From Pleomorphomonas carboxyditropha (GTDB lineage Bacteria; Pseudomonadota; Alphaproteobacteria; Rhizobiales; Pleomorphomonadaceae), in assembly GCF_002770725.1 (NCBI RefSeq), contig NZ_NQVN01000019.1, forward strand, positions 1 through 64,000: a DNA stretch of 64,000 nt. Direction: 5' to 3'. How positions within the stretch are numbered: the first letter of the stretch is position 1; each line of letters starts with the position of its first letter. Below are positions 8,549-17,074 of this stretch, piece by piece. The position numbers and the translations under genes are program-made. Under the pieces are notes generated by a model. It made no database searches and had not been told where the DNA came from. It worked only from the letters and a program-made list of their open reading frames with translations.

Positions 8549-10363
8549 ATGTCCAGCATTGCCAAGCCGACGCGTTTTTCCGTAGAGCCCCTGCACCGCC
8601 TGACCCGCCGCCTCGCCGACGTGGCGTCCGGCCGCGCCGAACCCGACCTCGTCATCGCCGGCGCCCGCGTCCTCTCCACCTATTCCGACCGCATCCTGAC
8701 CGACCGCGAGGTCTGGGTGGCCGGCGGCCGCATCGCCGCCGTCAAGCCGGCCGGCAGCTACCGGGGCGGCTCTGCCGTGATCTACGACGCCCACGGCGGC
8801 ATCGTCGGCCCCGGCCTCGTCGACCCGCACATCCACATCGAAAGCTCGATGGTGACGGCCTGCGCCTATGCCGAGGCGGCGCTCCTCAACGGCACCACCA
8901 CCATCTTCTGCGACAGCCACGAGATCGGCAACGTCATGGATGTCGCCGGCATCGAGGCGATGATGGAGGACGCCCGCGAGGCGCCGCTCTCCATCTTCCA
9001 CACGCTGGCCTCCACCGTGCCGGCCACCTCGCCGGAGCTGGAGACGGCCGGCGGCGACCTGACGGCCGACAAGATCGCCGCCCTGTTCGACAAGTGGCCC
9101 GAAGCCGTGGCGCTGGGCGAAAAGATGGACTTCGTGCCGGTCACCATGGGCGACGAACGCAGCCACGCCATCATCGCCGCCGCCCTCAGTCGCGGCCGGC
9201 CGGTCTCCGGCCACGTCTACGGCCGCGAGTTCGTCGCCGCCTATGCGGCAGCCGGCGTCACCGACACCCACGAGGCGGTCGACCGCGACATCGCCGACGA
9301 CCTGCTGGAAGCCGGCGTCTGGATCTTCCTGCGCGGCGGCCCGCCGACCACGCCCTGGCACTCGCTGCCCGAGGCGATCAAGACCATGACCGAGCTCGGC
9401 GCCTCGCCGCGCCGCATCGCCGTCTGCACCGACGACCGCGACGCCGAGGACCTGCTGGCCTTCGGCCTCGACTGGGTGGTGCGGCAGGCCTACAAGATCG
9501 GCGTGCCGCGCACCACCGCTTGGGCGATGGGCTCGATCTCGCCGGCCACCCGCTACGCCATGGACGGCGAGATCGGCGGCCTCGGCGGCGGCCGGCGCGC
9601 CGACCTGGTGCTGCTCGACGACGACCTGGTGCCGCAGTCGACCTGGTACGGCGGCGAGCTGATGGTCGACCGCCGCTCGATCACCCCGGCGCTGGAGGCG
9701 ACGCTGGAAACCCGCTACCGCTATCCGGACGCTGCCTACGCCACCATCCACTTGCCGAAGGCGCTGAAGCTGACGCCGGAGCTGCCGACCGCGCCGGTGA
9801 CCGCCAACGTCATCCGCACCGAGCTGCCGGGCATCGTGCTGAAGCACGTCAGGCTGACGCTCGAGCCGGCCAACGACTGGCAGACGCTGTTCGACCGCCA
9901 TGACCTCGCCTTCGTCACCGTCGTCGAGCGGCACGGCAAGTCGGACGGCAACGTCGCCCGCGGCCTTTTGCAGAACTTCGGCCTGAAGCACGGCGCCGTC
10001 GCCTCCTCGGTCGGCCACGACAGCCACAACGTCATCGTCGCCGGCACCAACGAGGCCGACATGCGCGTGGCGCTCGACGCCATTGAGGCCGAGCGCGGCG
10101 GCATCTGCGTCGTCCGCGACGGCGCGGTGACGGCCATGGTGCCGCTGCCGGTGGCCGGCCTGATGTCCGACAAGCGGGTGCATCTGGTCGCCGGCGAGGT
10201 GCAGGCGCTGAAGGTGGAGTGGGAGAAGGCCGGCTGCACCCTGCCCTACATGGGCTTCAACCTGATCCCGCTGTCGGTCATCCCGGAAATCCGCATCACC
10301 GACAAGGGGATGGTGCTGGTGCCGGAAATGACCCAGGTGCCGCTGTTCGAGGCGGCGGAGTGA
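8549..10363 (+). CDS. ade: Adenine deaminase, 604 aa
   Basis: Converts adenine to hypoxanthine and ammonia in purine salvage. The amidohydrolase metal site is visible: [14 protein letters not shown] near residue 95, then [21 protein letters not shown] and [10 protein letters not shown]. The C-terminal adenine-deaminase domain carries [34 protein letters not shown] and [13 protein letters not shown], the family pattern that separates Ade from other amidohydrolases. Length of about 600 residues is typical. It is preceded by a terminator and appears monocistronic. Confidence 0.93.
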   Translation: MSSIAKPTRFSVEPLHRLTRRLADVASGRAEPDLVIAGARVLSTYSDRILTDREVWVAGGRIAAVKPAGSYRGGSAVIYDAHGGIVGPGLVDPHIHIESSMVTACAYAEAALLNGTTTIFCDSHEIGNVMDVAGIEAMMEDAREAPLSIFHTLASTVPATSPELETAGGDLTADKIAALFDKWPEAVALGEKMDFVPVTMGDERSHAIIAAALSRGRPVSGHVYGREFVAAYAAAGVTDTHEAVDRDIADDLLEAGVWIFLRGGPPTTPWHSLPEAIKTMTELGASPRRIAVCTDDRDAEDLLAFGLDWVVRQAYKIGVPRTTAWAMGSISPATRYAMDGEIGGLGGGRRADLVLLDDDLVPQSTWYGGELMVDRRSITPALEATLETRYRYPDAAYATIHLPKALKLTPELPTAPVTANVIRTELPGIVLKHVRLTLEPANDWQTLFDRHDLAFVTVVERHGKSDGNVARGLLQNFGLKHGAVASSVGHDSHNVIVAGTNEADMRVALDAIEAERGGICVVRDGAVTAMVPLPVAGLMSDKRVHLVAGEVQALKVEWEKAGCTLPYMGFNLIPLSVIPEIRITDKGMVLVPEMTQVPLFEAAE

Positions 10364-10423
10364 AGGGGCGCCCCGCCTGAGCGGCGAAAAGAGGAATTAT
10401 ATAATAAAAACATATATATAAAC

Positions 10424-10561
10424 TGTCATCCTCCGCGAAGGCGGAGGACTTCGGGCAGAATAAGGCAAGCGGCTGATATAGCTCTCCTCCGATCGGGGGA
10501 GCCGGATATTTCCCTCGCGCCCCTTCCTGCCCGAGATGGTCCGCCTGCGCGGACCATGACA
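10424..10561. repeat. Palindromic repeat family A, inverted pair
   Basis: The forward unit at 10424-10461 reads TGTCATCCT, then the hairpin CTCCGCGAAGGCGGAG, then GACTTCGGGCAGAAT. A reverse unit lies at 10526-10561 with the hairpin GGTCCGCCTGCGCGGACC. They sit in the 233-bp gap between ade and the antiporter gene. Other copies are at 26196-26307, 44158-44535 and 45833-46210. Confidence 0.75.
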
Positions 10562-10596
10562 AATCGTGTGTCGGCCAGCACAAACCGGGATAGCGC

Positions 10597-12240
10597 ATGG
10601 AAACGGTCTCGATCGCACTGGTTCTCCTGCTGGCCGTCGTGGTCAGCGGCACGCTGGCGCGCATGTCGCCCATCGCCCTGCCGCTTCCCTTGTTCCAGAT
10701 CGCCCTCGGCGCCGCCATCGCCTCGGTGGCCAATCTCGGCGTCGAATTGCAGCCGGACCTGTTCTTCCTGCTGTTCCTGCCGCCGCTGCTGTTCCTCGAC
10801 GGCTGGCGCATCCCCAAGGAGGGGCTGTTCCGCGACAAGGGCATGATCCTGGAGCTCGCCCTCGGCCTCGTCGTCTTCACGGTGGTCGGCGTCGGCCTGT
10901 TCATCAACTGGCTGATCCCGTCGATGCCCTTGGCGGTGGCCTTCGCGCTCGCCGCCATCGTCTCGCCCACCGACCCGATCGCCGTTTCCGCCATCGCCGC
11001 CCGGGCGCCGATCCCCAAGCGGCTGATGCACATCCTCGAAGGCGAATCCCTGCTCAACGACGCCTCGGGCCTCGTCTGCATGCGCTTTGCCGTGGCGGCG
11101 GCGCTGACCGGCGCCTTCTCGCTGCCCGAGGCCTTCGTGACGTTCCTCTGGCTGGCCATCGGCGGCATCGCCATCGGCACCGCCGTCACCTGGGGAGCGA
11201 TGAAGGCCAAGAACTGGCTGTCGCGGCACTTCGGCGAGGACAGCGGCTCGCAGATCCTGGTCAGCCTGCTCATTCCCTTCGCCAGCTACCTGCTGGCCGA
11301 GCACCTGCACTGCTCGGGCATTCTCGCCGCCGTCGCCGCCGGCATCACCATGAGCTACGCCGAGCAGTCCGGCCAGGCGCTCGCCGTCACCCGCGTCCGC
11401 CGCAGCGCCGTCTGGGACACCGTGCAGTTCACGGCCAACGGCATCATCTTCGTGCTGCTCGGCGAGCAACTGCCCCAGATCGTCGCCGGCGCGGCGCGGG
11501 TCGTCGAGGAAACCGGCCACCACGATCCGGCGTGGCTGGTGATCTACATCGTGGCGATCAACCTGGCGCTGGCCGCCCTGCGACTCCTGTGGGTGTGGAC
11601 CTCGCTGCGCTTCATCCTGTTCAAAGCGGCGCGCCGCGGCAAGACCTTGGCCAAGCCGAGCTGGCGCCTGGTGGTGGCCACCTCGCTGGCCGGCGTGCGC
11701 GGCGCCATCACGCTGGCCGGCGTGCTGACGCTGCCGCTGGCGATGAACGACGGCTCGCCCTTCCCGGCCCGCGACCTCGCCATCCTGCTCGCCGCCGGCG
11801 TGATCATCGTGTCGCTGGTGGCGGCCAGCATCGGGCTGCCGCATCTGCTTGGGAACCTCGAGCTGCCGCCCGAGCCGTCGAACCAGGAGGAGGAGGACGG
11901 CGCCCGCACGGCGGCGGCCCAGGCGGCGATCCGCGCCATCGAAGAGGCGCAGCACCGGATGGGCGAAGGCCGCGCCGACGCCGACCTCTACATCGACGCC
12001 GGCGCCCGCATCATGGAGCTCTACCGCCAGCGCATCGACGGCCGCGCCAAGACCGGCGACGAACGCGACCTCGCCCGCAAGATCGACGAAATCGAGCGCA
12101 AGCTCCGCCTCGCCGGCCTACGCGCCGAGCGCGACGAAATCTACCGCAACGCCCGCGCCCGCAAGATCTCCGACGAGGCGGCCCGCAAGCTGGTCAGGGA
12201 AATCGACCTCCTGGAAGCGCGTTTCGGGCCGGCGACGTAG
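10597..12240 (+). CDS. CPA1-family Na+/H+ antiporter, 547 aa
   Basis: An inner-membrane cation/proton antiporter of the NhaP/NHE-like CPA1 family with about 12 membrane helices in the first 420 residues. Characteristic segments are FFLLFLPPLLFLDGWRIP, AAIVSPTDPIAVSAI with the PTDP motif, ILEGESLLNDASGLV with the ND pair, and LAGVRGAITLAGVLTLPLA. The last 120 residues form a charged cytoplasmic tail rich in Ala, Arg and Glu. It probably serves pH and sodium homeostasis. It is flanked by family A repeats upstream and converges with hicB downstream. Confidence 0.92.
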   Translation: METVSIALVLLLAVVVSGTLARMSPIALPLPLFQIALGAAIASVANLGVELQPDLFFLLFLPPLLFLDGWRIPKEGLFRDKGMILELALGLVVFTVVGVGLFINWLIPSMPLAVAFALAAIVSPTDPIAVSAIAARAPIPKRLMHILEGESLLNDASGLVCMRFAVAAALTGAFSLPEAFVTFLWLAIGGIAIGTAVTWGAMKAKNWLSRHFGEDSGSQILVSLLIPFASYLLAEHLHCSGILAAVAAGITMSYAEQSGQALAVTRVRRSAVWDTVQFTANGIIFVLLGEQLPQIVAGAARVVEETGHHDPAWLVIYIVAINLALAALRLLWVWTSLRFILFKAARRGKTLAKPSWRLVVATSLAGVRGAITLAGVLTLPLAMNDGSPFPARDLAILLAAGVIIVSLVAASIGLPHLLGNLELPPEPSNQEEEDGARTAAAQAAIRAIEEAQHRMGEGRADADLYIDAGARIMELYRQRIDGRAKTGDERDLARKIDEIERKLRLAGLRAERDEIYRNARARKISDEAARKLVREIDLLEARFGPAT

Positions 12241-12278
12241 GCTCAAATGAGACGAGGCAAGGCGCCGATATCGCGCCT

Positions 12279-12665
12279 TCACGCCCTCAGGCTGGCGCGG
12301 ACGGCCTCGGCGATTTTGCCCGATCGGGTGGCGCCGCTTGCCTGGGCCGATCGATCGAGAGCGGCGAGCAGGTGCTCGTCCATGGTGATCTGCACCCGCA
12401 CCGACTTTCCCGGCAAATCCACCGGCACCGCCACGATAATGGCTCCCTCGGCATCCTCCGCCCGTCGGATATCGTCGGCCGAGCGAACGACGGGAAGCGC
12501 CTCGCCATCCTCGACCATGCCCTCGACATGAAAAGTCAGGGCCATTGCGCCCCGGACGATGACCTCGTCGAGGCTGTTCGCCGTCGAGATGCAGCCGGGA
12601 AAATCCGGGAAGGAAATGCCGAAAACGCCATCTTCTTCATGAACGAGCGCGATGACGTGGGCCAT
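12279..12665 (-). CDS. hicB: HicB-family antitoxin, 128 aa
   Basis: The N-terminal partial RNase-H-like HicB domain has FGISFPDFPGCISTANSLDE, the family hallmark. The C-terminal 45 residues (VRVQITMDEHLLAALDRSA) look like a ribbon-helix-helix DNA-binding domain. It would neutralise HicA and autorepress the operon. It lies 42 bp downstream of hicA in the same direction, so toxin precedes antitoxin, the usual hicAB order. It closely resembles the orphan HicB encoded at 14802-15191. Confidence 0.92.
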   Translation of the reverse strand: MAHVIALVHEEDGVFGISFPDFPGCISTANSLDEVIVRGAMALTFHVEGMVEDGEALPVVRSADDIRRAEDAEGAIIVAVPVDLPGKSVRVQITMDEHLLAALDRSAQASGATRSGKIAEAVRASLRA

Positions 12666-12707
12666 GTGAACCTCCTTGTTCCGATGCCCATGGCAAGCGG
12701 GAGAGGA

Positions 12708-12917
12708 TCACCACTCCCAGCCAGCCTGCGTGTAGATCGACTTCAGGGTGCCGGTCGGTATGTCCCGCGTGCCGGTGTCGATGGTCACCCGGCCGGAGCG
12801 TGCCGGGTGCTTGTATTGCACGTGATCACCCGGCCCCTTGCGAACGATAATCCAGCCTTCGGCGGCGAGCCGCTTCTCGACATCCCGTCGCCTGTTGCTG
12901 TGCTCGCTGCGTCCCAT
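12708..12917 (-). CDS. hicA: HicA-family mRNA interferase toxin, 69 aa
   Basis: A small double-stranded-RNA-binding-fold toxin that cleaves mRNA. RRRDVEKRLAAEGWIIVRKG is followed by GDHVQYKHP, which contains the catalytic His (residue 32), and then VTIDTGTRDIPTGTLKSI, matching the HicA pattern (PHPxxELxxGTLxxI). ATG 12917 was selected for length and the GAGG before it; a longer reading through the operator is unlikely. It is upstream of hicB and behind the palindrome at 12937-12950. Confidence 0.92.
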   Translation of the reverse strand: MGRSEHSNRRRDVEKRLAAEGWIIVRKGPGDHVQYKHPARSGRVTIDTGTRDIPTGTLKSIYTQAGWEW

Positions 12918-12936
12918 CGTTCGCCTCGCCGATGTG

Positions 12937-12950
12937 GTGTATTTATACAC
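12937..12950. promoter_or_regulatory. Candidate HicB operator upstream of hicA
   Basis: GTGTATTTATACAC: two perfect 6-bp arms separated by TT, centred about 26 bp upstream of the hicA ATG. The AT-rich centre probably overlaps the -10 element. The ribbon-helix-helix domain of HicB is the likely binder. Confidence 0.6.
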
Positions 12951-13006
12951 ATGACTGTCCGAGATCAAGATGCAGGGACGCGAGCATCCCGATCGGAAAC
13001 CACAGA

Positions 13007-14050
13007 TCAGCTATTGCCGCCGACCATCCGCGTCAGCACGTCCGGCGTGAAGGGATCGGCCAGCGCCGCGTCGGGGCGGCTGACCGGTGTCTTTTCCGAC
13101 GTCATCTTGGAGAGCCTGGCCGCGCCCTTGTCCTGGAGGATCGCCCGGAAGGCCGGGTGCATGCCGCCGTCGACATAGGACATGGCCGGCAGGTTGGGGT
13201 TGGCATCGGCGATCGCCTTGGCGGCGGCATCGTCCCTCGCCGCCTTGGCGGCGACGGCGGCGGTGAGCGCCGGGTCCACCTCCAGCGGCGGACAGGCGGC
13301 GAGCGGATCGGCCTGGGGGTCGAGGCCCTTGGCGTTGAACACGTAGCGGCGGCCGCAATAGCCGACCTTCGGCTCCTGCCGCGTCAGCTCGAAGGCGTCG
13401 CTGCCCTCCTTGAGGTTGCGCCAGAACGGCATGTTCGGGTCGCTCCGGTGCAGGGCGAGGTTGGCCGGCGTCATGCGGAAGGGCAGCGCCTCCACCTGGA
13501 AGGCTGCCTGGCCGCCCTTGAACGCCTCGCGCGCCACGGCGTAGATCTCGAACGCCGCGTCGTCGGTCACCGCGTAGCAGCCGCGCGACGAGCAGGCGCC
13601 GTGGATCATCAGGGCCGAGCCCTGGTAGCCGAGCGCCGCCTCCAGACGGTTGGGGAAGCCGAGGTTGAAGGAGAGGTAGTAGCGGCTGTCCGGGTTCATC
13701 TGCGCCGGCGCGATGGCATAGAAGCCCTCCGGCGTCTGGCGGTCGCCCTCCACCGTCTTCGGCCCCAGCTTTCCCGACCAGCGGCAGATCGGATAGGTCT
13801 TGAGCAGCGCGTAGCGGCCGTCGCGGCCCATCTTCCAGAGCTCGAGCTCGCTTTCCTGCTTGAAGACGCGGATCAGGATCGGCGCGGCGGCGCCGAGGCC
13901 GCGGCTGTTCATCTCGGACAGCAATTTTGCCGGTATCGGCCGCTCCGACCGCTTGAGGTCGTAGCCGAACAGCGCGCAGCCGGACAGGGCCAGCATGGCG
14001 CCGAGAAGGAACGCGGCCGAACGCAATCTTGTCACAGGCAAACCCTTCAT
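13007..14050 (-). CDS. YafK-like L,D-transpeptidase lipoprotein, 347 aa
   Basis: A lipoprotein signal ends at the lipobox LSGC (Cys about 25). The L,D-transpeptidase (YkuD-type) catalytic region reads ALMIHGACSSRGCYAVTDDA, with the catalytic His and Cys of the HG...S.GC motif. LELWKMGRDGRYALLKTYPIC and the GDRQTPEGFYAI segment match the YafK/murein L,D-transpeptidase family. The last 110 residues, rich in Ala and Pro, are not recognised. It probably modifies peptidoglycan cross-links in the periplasm. The start is uncertain: ATG 14050 lacks a clear ribosome-binding site and a GTG lies five codons inside. Confidence 0.85.
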   Translation of the reverse strand: MKGLPVTRLRSAAFLLGAMLALSGCALFGYDLKRSERPIPAKLLSEMNSRGLGAAAPILIRVFKQESELELWKMGRDGRYALLKTYPICRWSGKLGPKTVEGDRQTPEGFYAIAPAQMNPDSRYYLSFNLGFPNRLEAALGYQGSALMIHGACSSRGCYAVTDDAAFEIYAVAREAFKGGQAAFQVEALPFRMTPANLALHRSDPNMPFWRNLKEGSDAFELTRQEPKVGYCGRRYVFNAKGLDPQADPLAACPPLEVDPALTAAVAAKAARDDAAAKAIADANPNLPAMSYVDGGMHPAFRAILQDKGAARLSKMTSEKTPVSRPDAALADPFTPDVLTRMVGGNS

Positions 14051-14130
14051 CGAGCCGGTTTCACCGGCGCGCCCTGCGCCCCGACACGCGGAATGCGCTA
14101 TCCCAACCGGACGTGATTTGGCAACCGCGA

Positions 14131-14427
14131 TCAGGCCGCCGCGCGCGGCTGGATGCGGTCCAGCACGTCGGCCATTTCCTCGGCGGCGGTGCTCAGATCG
14201 TATTTGGCCTGCATGTTCATGAACCACTGCGGATCGACACCGAAGAAGCGGCCGAGCCGCAGGGCGATGCTGGCGGTGATACCCTGCCGGCCGCGGCAGA
14301 TTTCATTGATGCGGCTGCGCGGAACATCGATCGCCTTCGCCAGCGCATAGACGGAAATCCCCATCGGCTCCAGGAATTCGTGCCTGAGGACGATGCCGGG
14401 GTGCGGCAGCGGAATTTCGCGGGCCAT
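14131..14427 (-). CDS. higA: HigA-family antitoxin, 98 aa
   Basis: An XRE-type helix-turn-helix antitoxin of the HigA group. The opening LPHPGIVLRHEFLEPMGISV and the HTH YALAKAIDVPRSRINEICRG are the family signature; FFGVDPQWFMNMQAKYDL follows. ATG 14427 is preceded by GAGGAGGCC. It lies 13 bp downstream of higB (toxin first, as usual for higBA) and should bind the palindrome at 14729-14749. Confidence 0.93.
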   Translation of the reverse strand: MAREIPLPHPGIVLRHEFLEPMGISVYALAKAIDVPRSRINEICRGRQGITASIALRLGRFFGVDPQWFMNMQAKYDLSTAAEEMADVLDRIQPRAAA

Positions 14428-14440
14428 GATCGGGGCCTCC

Positions 14441-14722
14441 TCAATGGTAGTCGCAGAATTCGACGTCGTGGGCATCGCCATCCTTCCAGACGAAACAGAT
14501 GCGCCACTGGTCGTTGACGCGGATCGAATGCTGGCCCTTCCGGTCGCCGGACAGAGCTTCAAGACGGTTGCCCGGCGGCACTCGGAGATCATCGAGCCGC
14601 GTCACGGTGTCGATCAGAAAGAGCTTGGAGACCGCCCGCCGAAGCACATCGGCGGGTACGCCCTTGACGGCCACGCCCTGATTGAGGCTGGCGGTTCGGC
14701 GATCCCGAAAGCTCTTGATCAT
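14441..14722 (-). CDS. higB: HigB-family mRNA interferase toxin, 93 aa
   Basis: A RelE-fold ribosome-dependent RNase of the HigB (Pfam HigB-like/GraT) type. Recognisable parts are MIKSFRDRRTASL at the N-terminus, LDDLRVPPGNRLEAL in the middle and QHSIRVNDQWRICFVWKDGD followed by the terminal VEFCDYH, all typical of this subfamily. The ATG at 14722 lies where transcription should begin from the promoter at 14728-14756, so the mRNA may be leaderless. A TTG two codons upstream is less likely. Confidence 0.92.
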   Translation of the reverse strand: MIKSFRDRRTASLNQGVAVKGVPADVLRRAVSKLFLIDTVTRLDDLRVPPGNRLEALSGDRKGQHSIRVNDQWRICFVWKDGDAHDVEFCDYH

Positions 14723-14727
14723 GGCCA

Positions 14728-14756
14728 AACGTACAAGAAAGTTGTACGTCCGTCAA
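14728..14756 (-). promoter_or_regulatory. higBA promoter with embedded operator
   Basis: On the minus strand TTGACG (14756-14751) is followed after 17 bp by TACGTT (14733-14728). A perfect inverted repeat, ACGTACAA (14729-14736) and TTGTACGT (14742-14749), fills the spacer and -10. The expected start point falls at or within one or two bases of the higB ATG. Confidence 0.7.
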
Positions 14757-14801
14757 TATAAGAGGAGCGACGCGTTGGTCAACGCCGGCCACCTCGGCGG
14801 G

Positions 14802-15191
14802 CTATACCCTCAGGCTGGCGCGGATGGCTTCGGCGATCTTGTCCGATCGGGTGGTGCCGCTCGCCTTGGCGGAGCGGTCGAGCGCGGCGAGCAGGTGCTC
14901 GTTGAGGCTGATCTGCACCGGGATGGACTTTCCCGGCATGTCCACCGGCACCGCGACGATGATCGCTTCGCGAATTTCCAGCGTCCGGCGAATGTCGTCG
15001 ATCGTCCGCAACGCCGGAAGGGTCTGGCTGTTCTCGCCGAGGGTCTTCACGTGCGCGGCCAGCGCGACGGCCGCCCGGGCGATCGCGTCGTTGAGGTTGC
15101 TCGCGGCCGAGACGCAACCGGGGAAGTCCGGGAAGGACACGCCAAAACTGCTGTTTTCTTCTTCGTGGATGAGCGCGACGGCGTAGGCCAT
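14802..15191 (-). CDS. Orphan HicB-like antitoxin, 129 aa
   Basis: A paralogue of the HicB encoded at 12279: FGVSFPDFPGCVSAASNLNDA in the N-terminal domain and VQISLNEHLLAALDRSAKAS in the ribbon-helix-helix tail. The start at 15191 is supported by AGGAGGCTCAT. No HicA-like reading frame exists in the 350 bp upstream or between this gene and higB, so it stands alone. It may cross-talk with the nearby HicA or act as a DNA-binding regulator. Confidence 0.88.
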   Translation of the reverse strand: MAYAVALIHEEENSSFGVSFPDFPGCVSAASNLNDAIARAAVALAAHVKTLGENSQTLPALRTIDDIRRTLEIREAIIVAVPVDMPGKSIPVQISLNEHLLAALDRSAKASGTTRSDKIAEAIRASLRV

Positions 15192-15547
15192 ATGAGCCTC
15201 CTGGCTCGAATGTCGGAACGAAGGGGTGGTTCGGCGAGGAAAAAAGGACCGGCCACGAAAAGCCTGAAAGCTCCCTCGTGAACCGGAGACCGCTCGGACC
15301 GGAACGGCGCGCCCGATTTCGGCCCGAGACAGTGAACGGTCGCAAAACATGGTAAACAAAACCTCAACATGACGCTAAAGCTCATTTATTCATCAGGACG
15401 CTTCCTTGCCGCGGTGCTGAATGCGGCCACCGGTCGGGATACTGGCATGTGGAGGCACGTATGCATCTCGCGAACGACTGTCGGATGCTGGCAAAGCCCT
15501 TGCGGAAACGACCGTACACGATGGGAAAGAACGTCCGATCGCTCACA
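15192..15547. other. Intergenic stretch without recognised gene
   Basis: I find no convincing reading frame, RNA gene or repeat in these 356 bases. The base composition becomes more AT-rich from about 15340. Short frames here have no family features. Confidence 0.5.
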
Positions 15548-16771
15548 CTATCGGACACACGCCGGTTCCCTGCCGCTCAGCTTTGCCGGTACGGGAGCAA
15601 GGCGCGCATCACTGAACCCAAAATCCGACGCCTTCTGTCCCGTCCGTCTTCTCCAGCCTGAAAGCTCGCCTTTCAGTTGGGTCGGAATTTCGGACTGGTT
15701 CACTTTCAACTCGATAAGCTTCTGGTCGGTCAGTTCATTTTCACCGATGCCATCGATATAAAATGCGACATCCCGGGCGAGACGGTCACCTATCATCTGA
15801 GTATTGCCGCCCTGAAAGTTGGCCGCGATGGCGCGCCGCCTTTCAGCGGCACTCAAAGAGCGCTCCAGGCGGCGTTGGATTTCGGCGACAGCATTGAGGG
15901 CGGCGTCCGTTTTCGCTTGGCGCACATCCATCTGTACCGCCCGATCTAGGAAAAAAGCGTAGTCGACTTCCGTCGGCTGCCAACAATGAGCCCAGTAGGA
16001 ACGATAAAAATCCGCGATCGCTTCTGGTATGCCAGCAGTGCCGCTCGCCCCCATAAGGTCATCGTAGGCCGAGCGGACGGCGCGATCATCTCCCAGCTTG
16101 ACGAACCCTTCCTTCCAAATCCGCCGACGCGCCGGATCGGCCATGACCGCCGCGATAACCTTGGTGGTAGCCTTTTCCGTTCTTGTCGCCATAAATCTGC
16201 GCGCTTCGGACGCTTCCGATCCGAAGGCGGCGTCGATCAACGGCTTGTTGTCCCGATCAATGATCTTAAGAATTCGCTGGACCTGGAAAGCTTGGCCAGA
16301 GGTGGCGCCCTGCGGTCCCCAGGTCATGATGCCGGGATCGGTGGTTCCAAGGTTGAACTCAATGTCGGTGTAGTCCGTGGCCTCGTTTCCCAACGACATG
16401 ATGTAGGCGCGCTGAACAACGGTGGGCGGCGGGACGCTTGGCGCCACAAGCTGCCATAGCGTAGCCGTCACAGCGCCTGTCGTCTCGGCCCTAGTGTTGC
16501 GGAGGCTTGGAAAGCGACCACAGGCAGCGACCGCCTGCACAAGCCGGGTTACGTTTCTTCCGATGATATGGTCGGGTCGGCCGAATTTACTCGTGTCGAG
16601 ATCGCATTTTTCAGCCGCCGCGCCAAACAGGCCCTTCTGAAACTCGGCGACTGGACCGTATTTGCTGTCTTTGATGAGAATACCGGGCCGTGCCTGAAAA
16701 AGAACGATATCTTCAGCATTCGCCGAATACATCAATGCAAACAAGATTGGCAAAGACATTGCTGCACGCAT
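15548..16771 (-). CDS. Secreted protein of unknown function, 407 aa
   Basis: The N-terminus MRAAMSLPILFALMYSANAED is a clear signal peptide cleaved after ANA near residue 19, so the product is periplasmic or exported. I do not recognise a family. Distinctive segments are LQAVAACGRFPSLRN-like cysteine spacing (VAACGRFPS), YTDIEFNLGTTDPGIMTWGP followed by QGATSGQAFQVQ, and a helical, Arg-rich stretch ERSLSAAERRRAIAANF. The aromatic TWGPQGAT segment could suggest a carbohydrate-active or cell-wall fold, but this is a guess. The gene is less GC-rich than its neighbours, which may mean acquisition. It stands alone. Confidence 0.65.
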   Translation of the reverse strand: MRAAMSLPILFALMYSANAEDIVLFQARPGILIKDSKYGPVAEFQKGLFGAAAEKCDLDTSKFGRPDHIIGRNVTRLVQAVAACGRFPSLRNTRAETTGAVTATLWQLVAPSVPPPTVVQRAYIMSLGNEATDYTDIEFNLGTTDPGIMTWGPQGATSGQAFQVQRILKIIDRDNKPLIDAAFGSEASEARRFMATRTEKATTKVIAAVMADPARRRIWKEGFVKLGDDRAVRSAYDDLMGASGTAGIPEAIADFYRSYWAHCWQPTEVDYAFFLDRAVQMDVRQAKTDAALNAVAEIQRRLERSLSAAERRRAIAANFQGGNTQMIGDRLARDVAFYIDGIGENELTDQKLIELKVNQSEIPTQLKGELSGWRRRTGQKASDFGFSDARLAPVPAKLSGREPACVR

Positions 16772-17074
16772 TCATACCCCCTAAGTCGTCATGAGTTCGG
16801 CATACTTGACGCAAAACAAGACAACGCTTGAGCATGCGAAATTAAGCCCCAAATAAATGAATCTGAGCTGCATTGAATATAGATTTTGACAAATGCCTCA
16901 GGACTACATTGACCTCGGATCAACGCGCCCAAACCGGGCACAAGATATAGTAAGTAAAGTTACTATGCAACTTGAAAGTGAAACGAACCCCACCTCTGGC
17001 CGACCTGAGAGGCTTTCTGGACGAAAACTCGCTCACGCCGACGGCCCTGCCAGGCACAGCTCGCGACGGCATCA
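16772..17074. other. AT-richer intergenic region with an inverted repeat
   Basis: No complete gene. A perfect inverted repeat ATAGTAA (16948-16954) and TTACTAT (16961-16967) looks like a regulator site. It is followed at once by a short rightward open stretch from 16966 or 16972 with no recognisable product, perhaps the remnant of a gene once controlled from this site. The promoter of the leftward gene ending at 15548 must lie in the left half. Confidence 0.45.
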
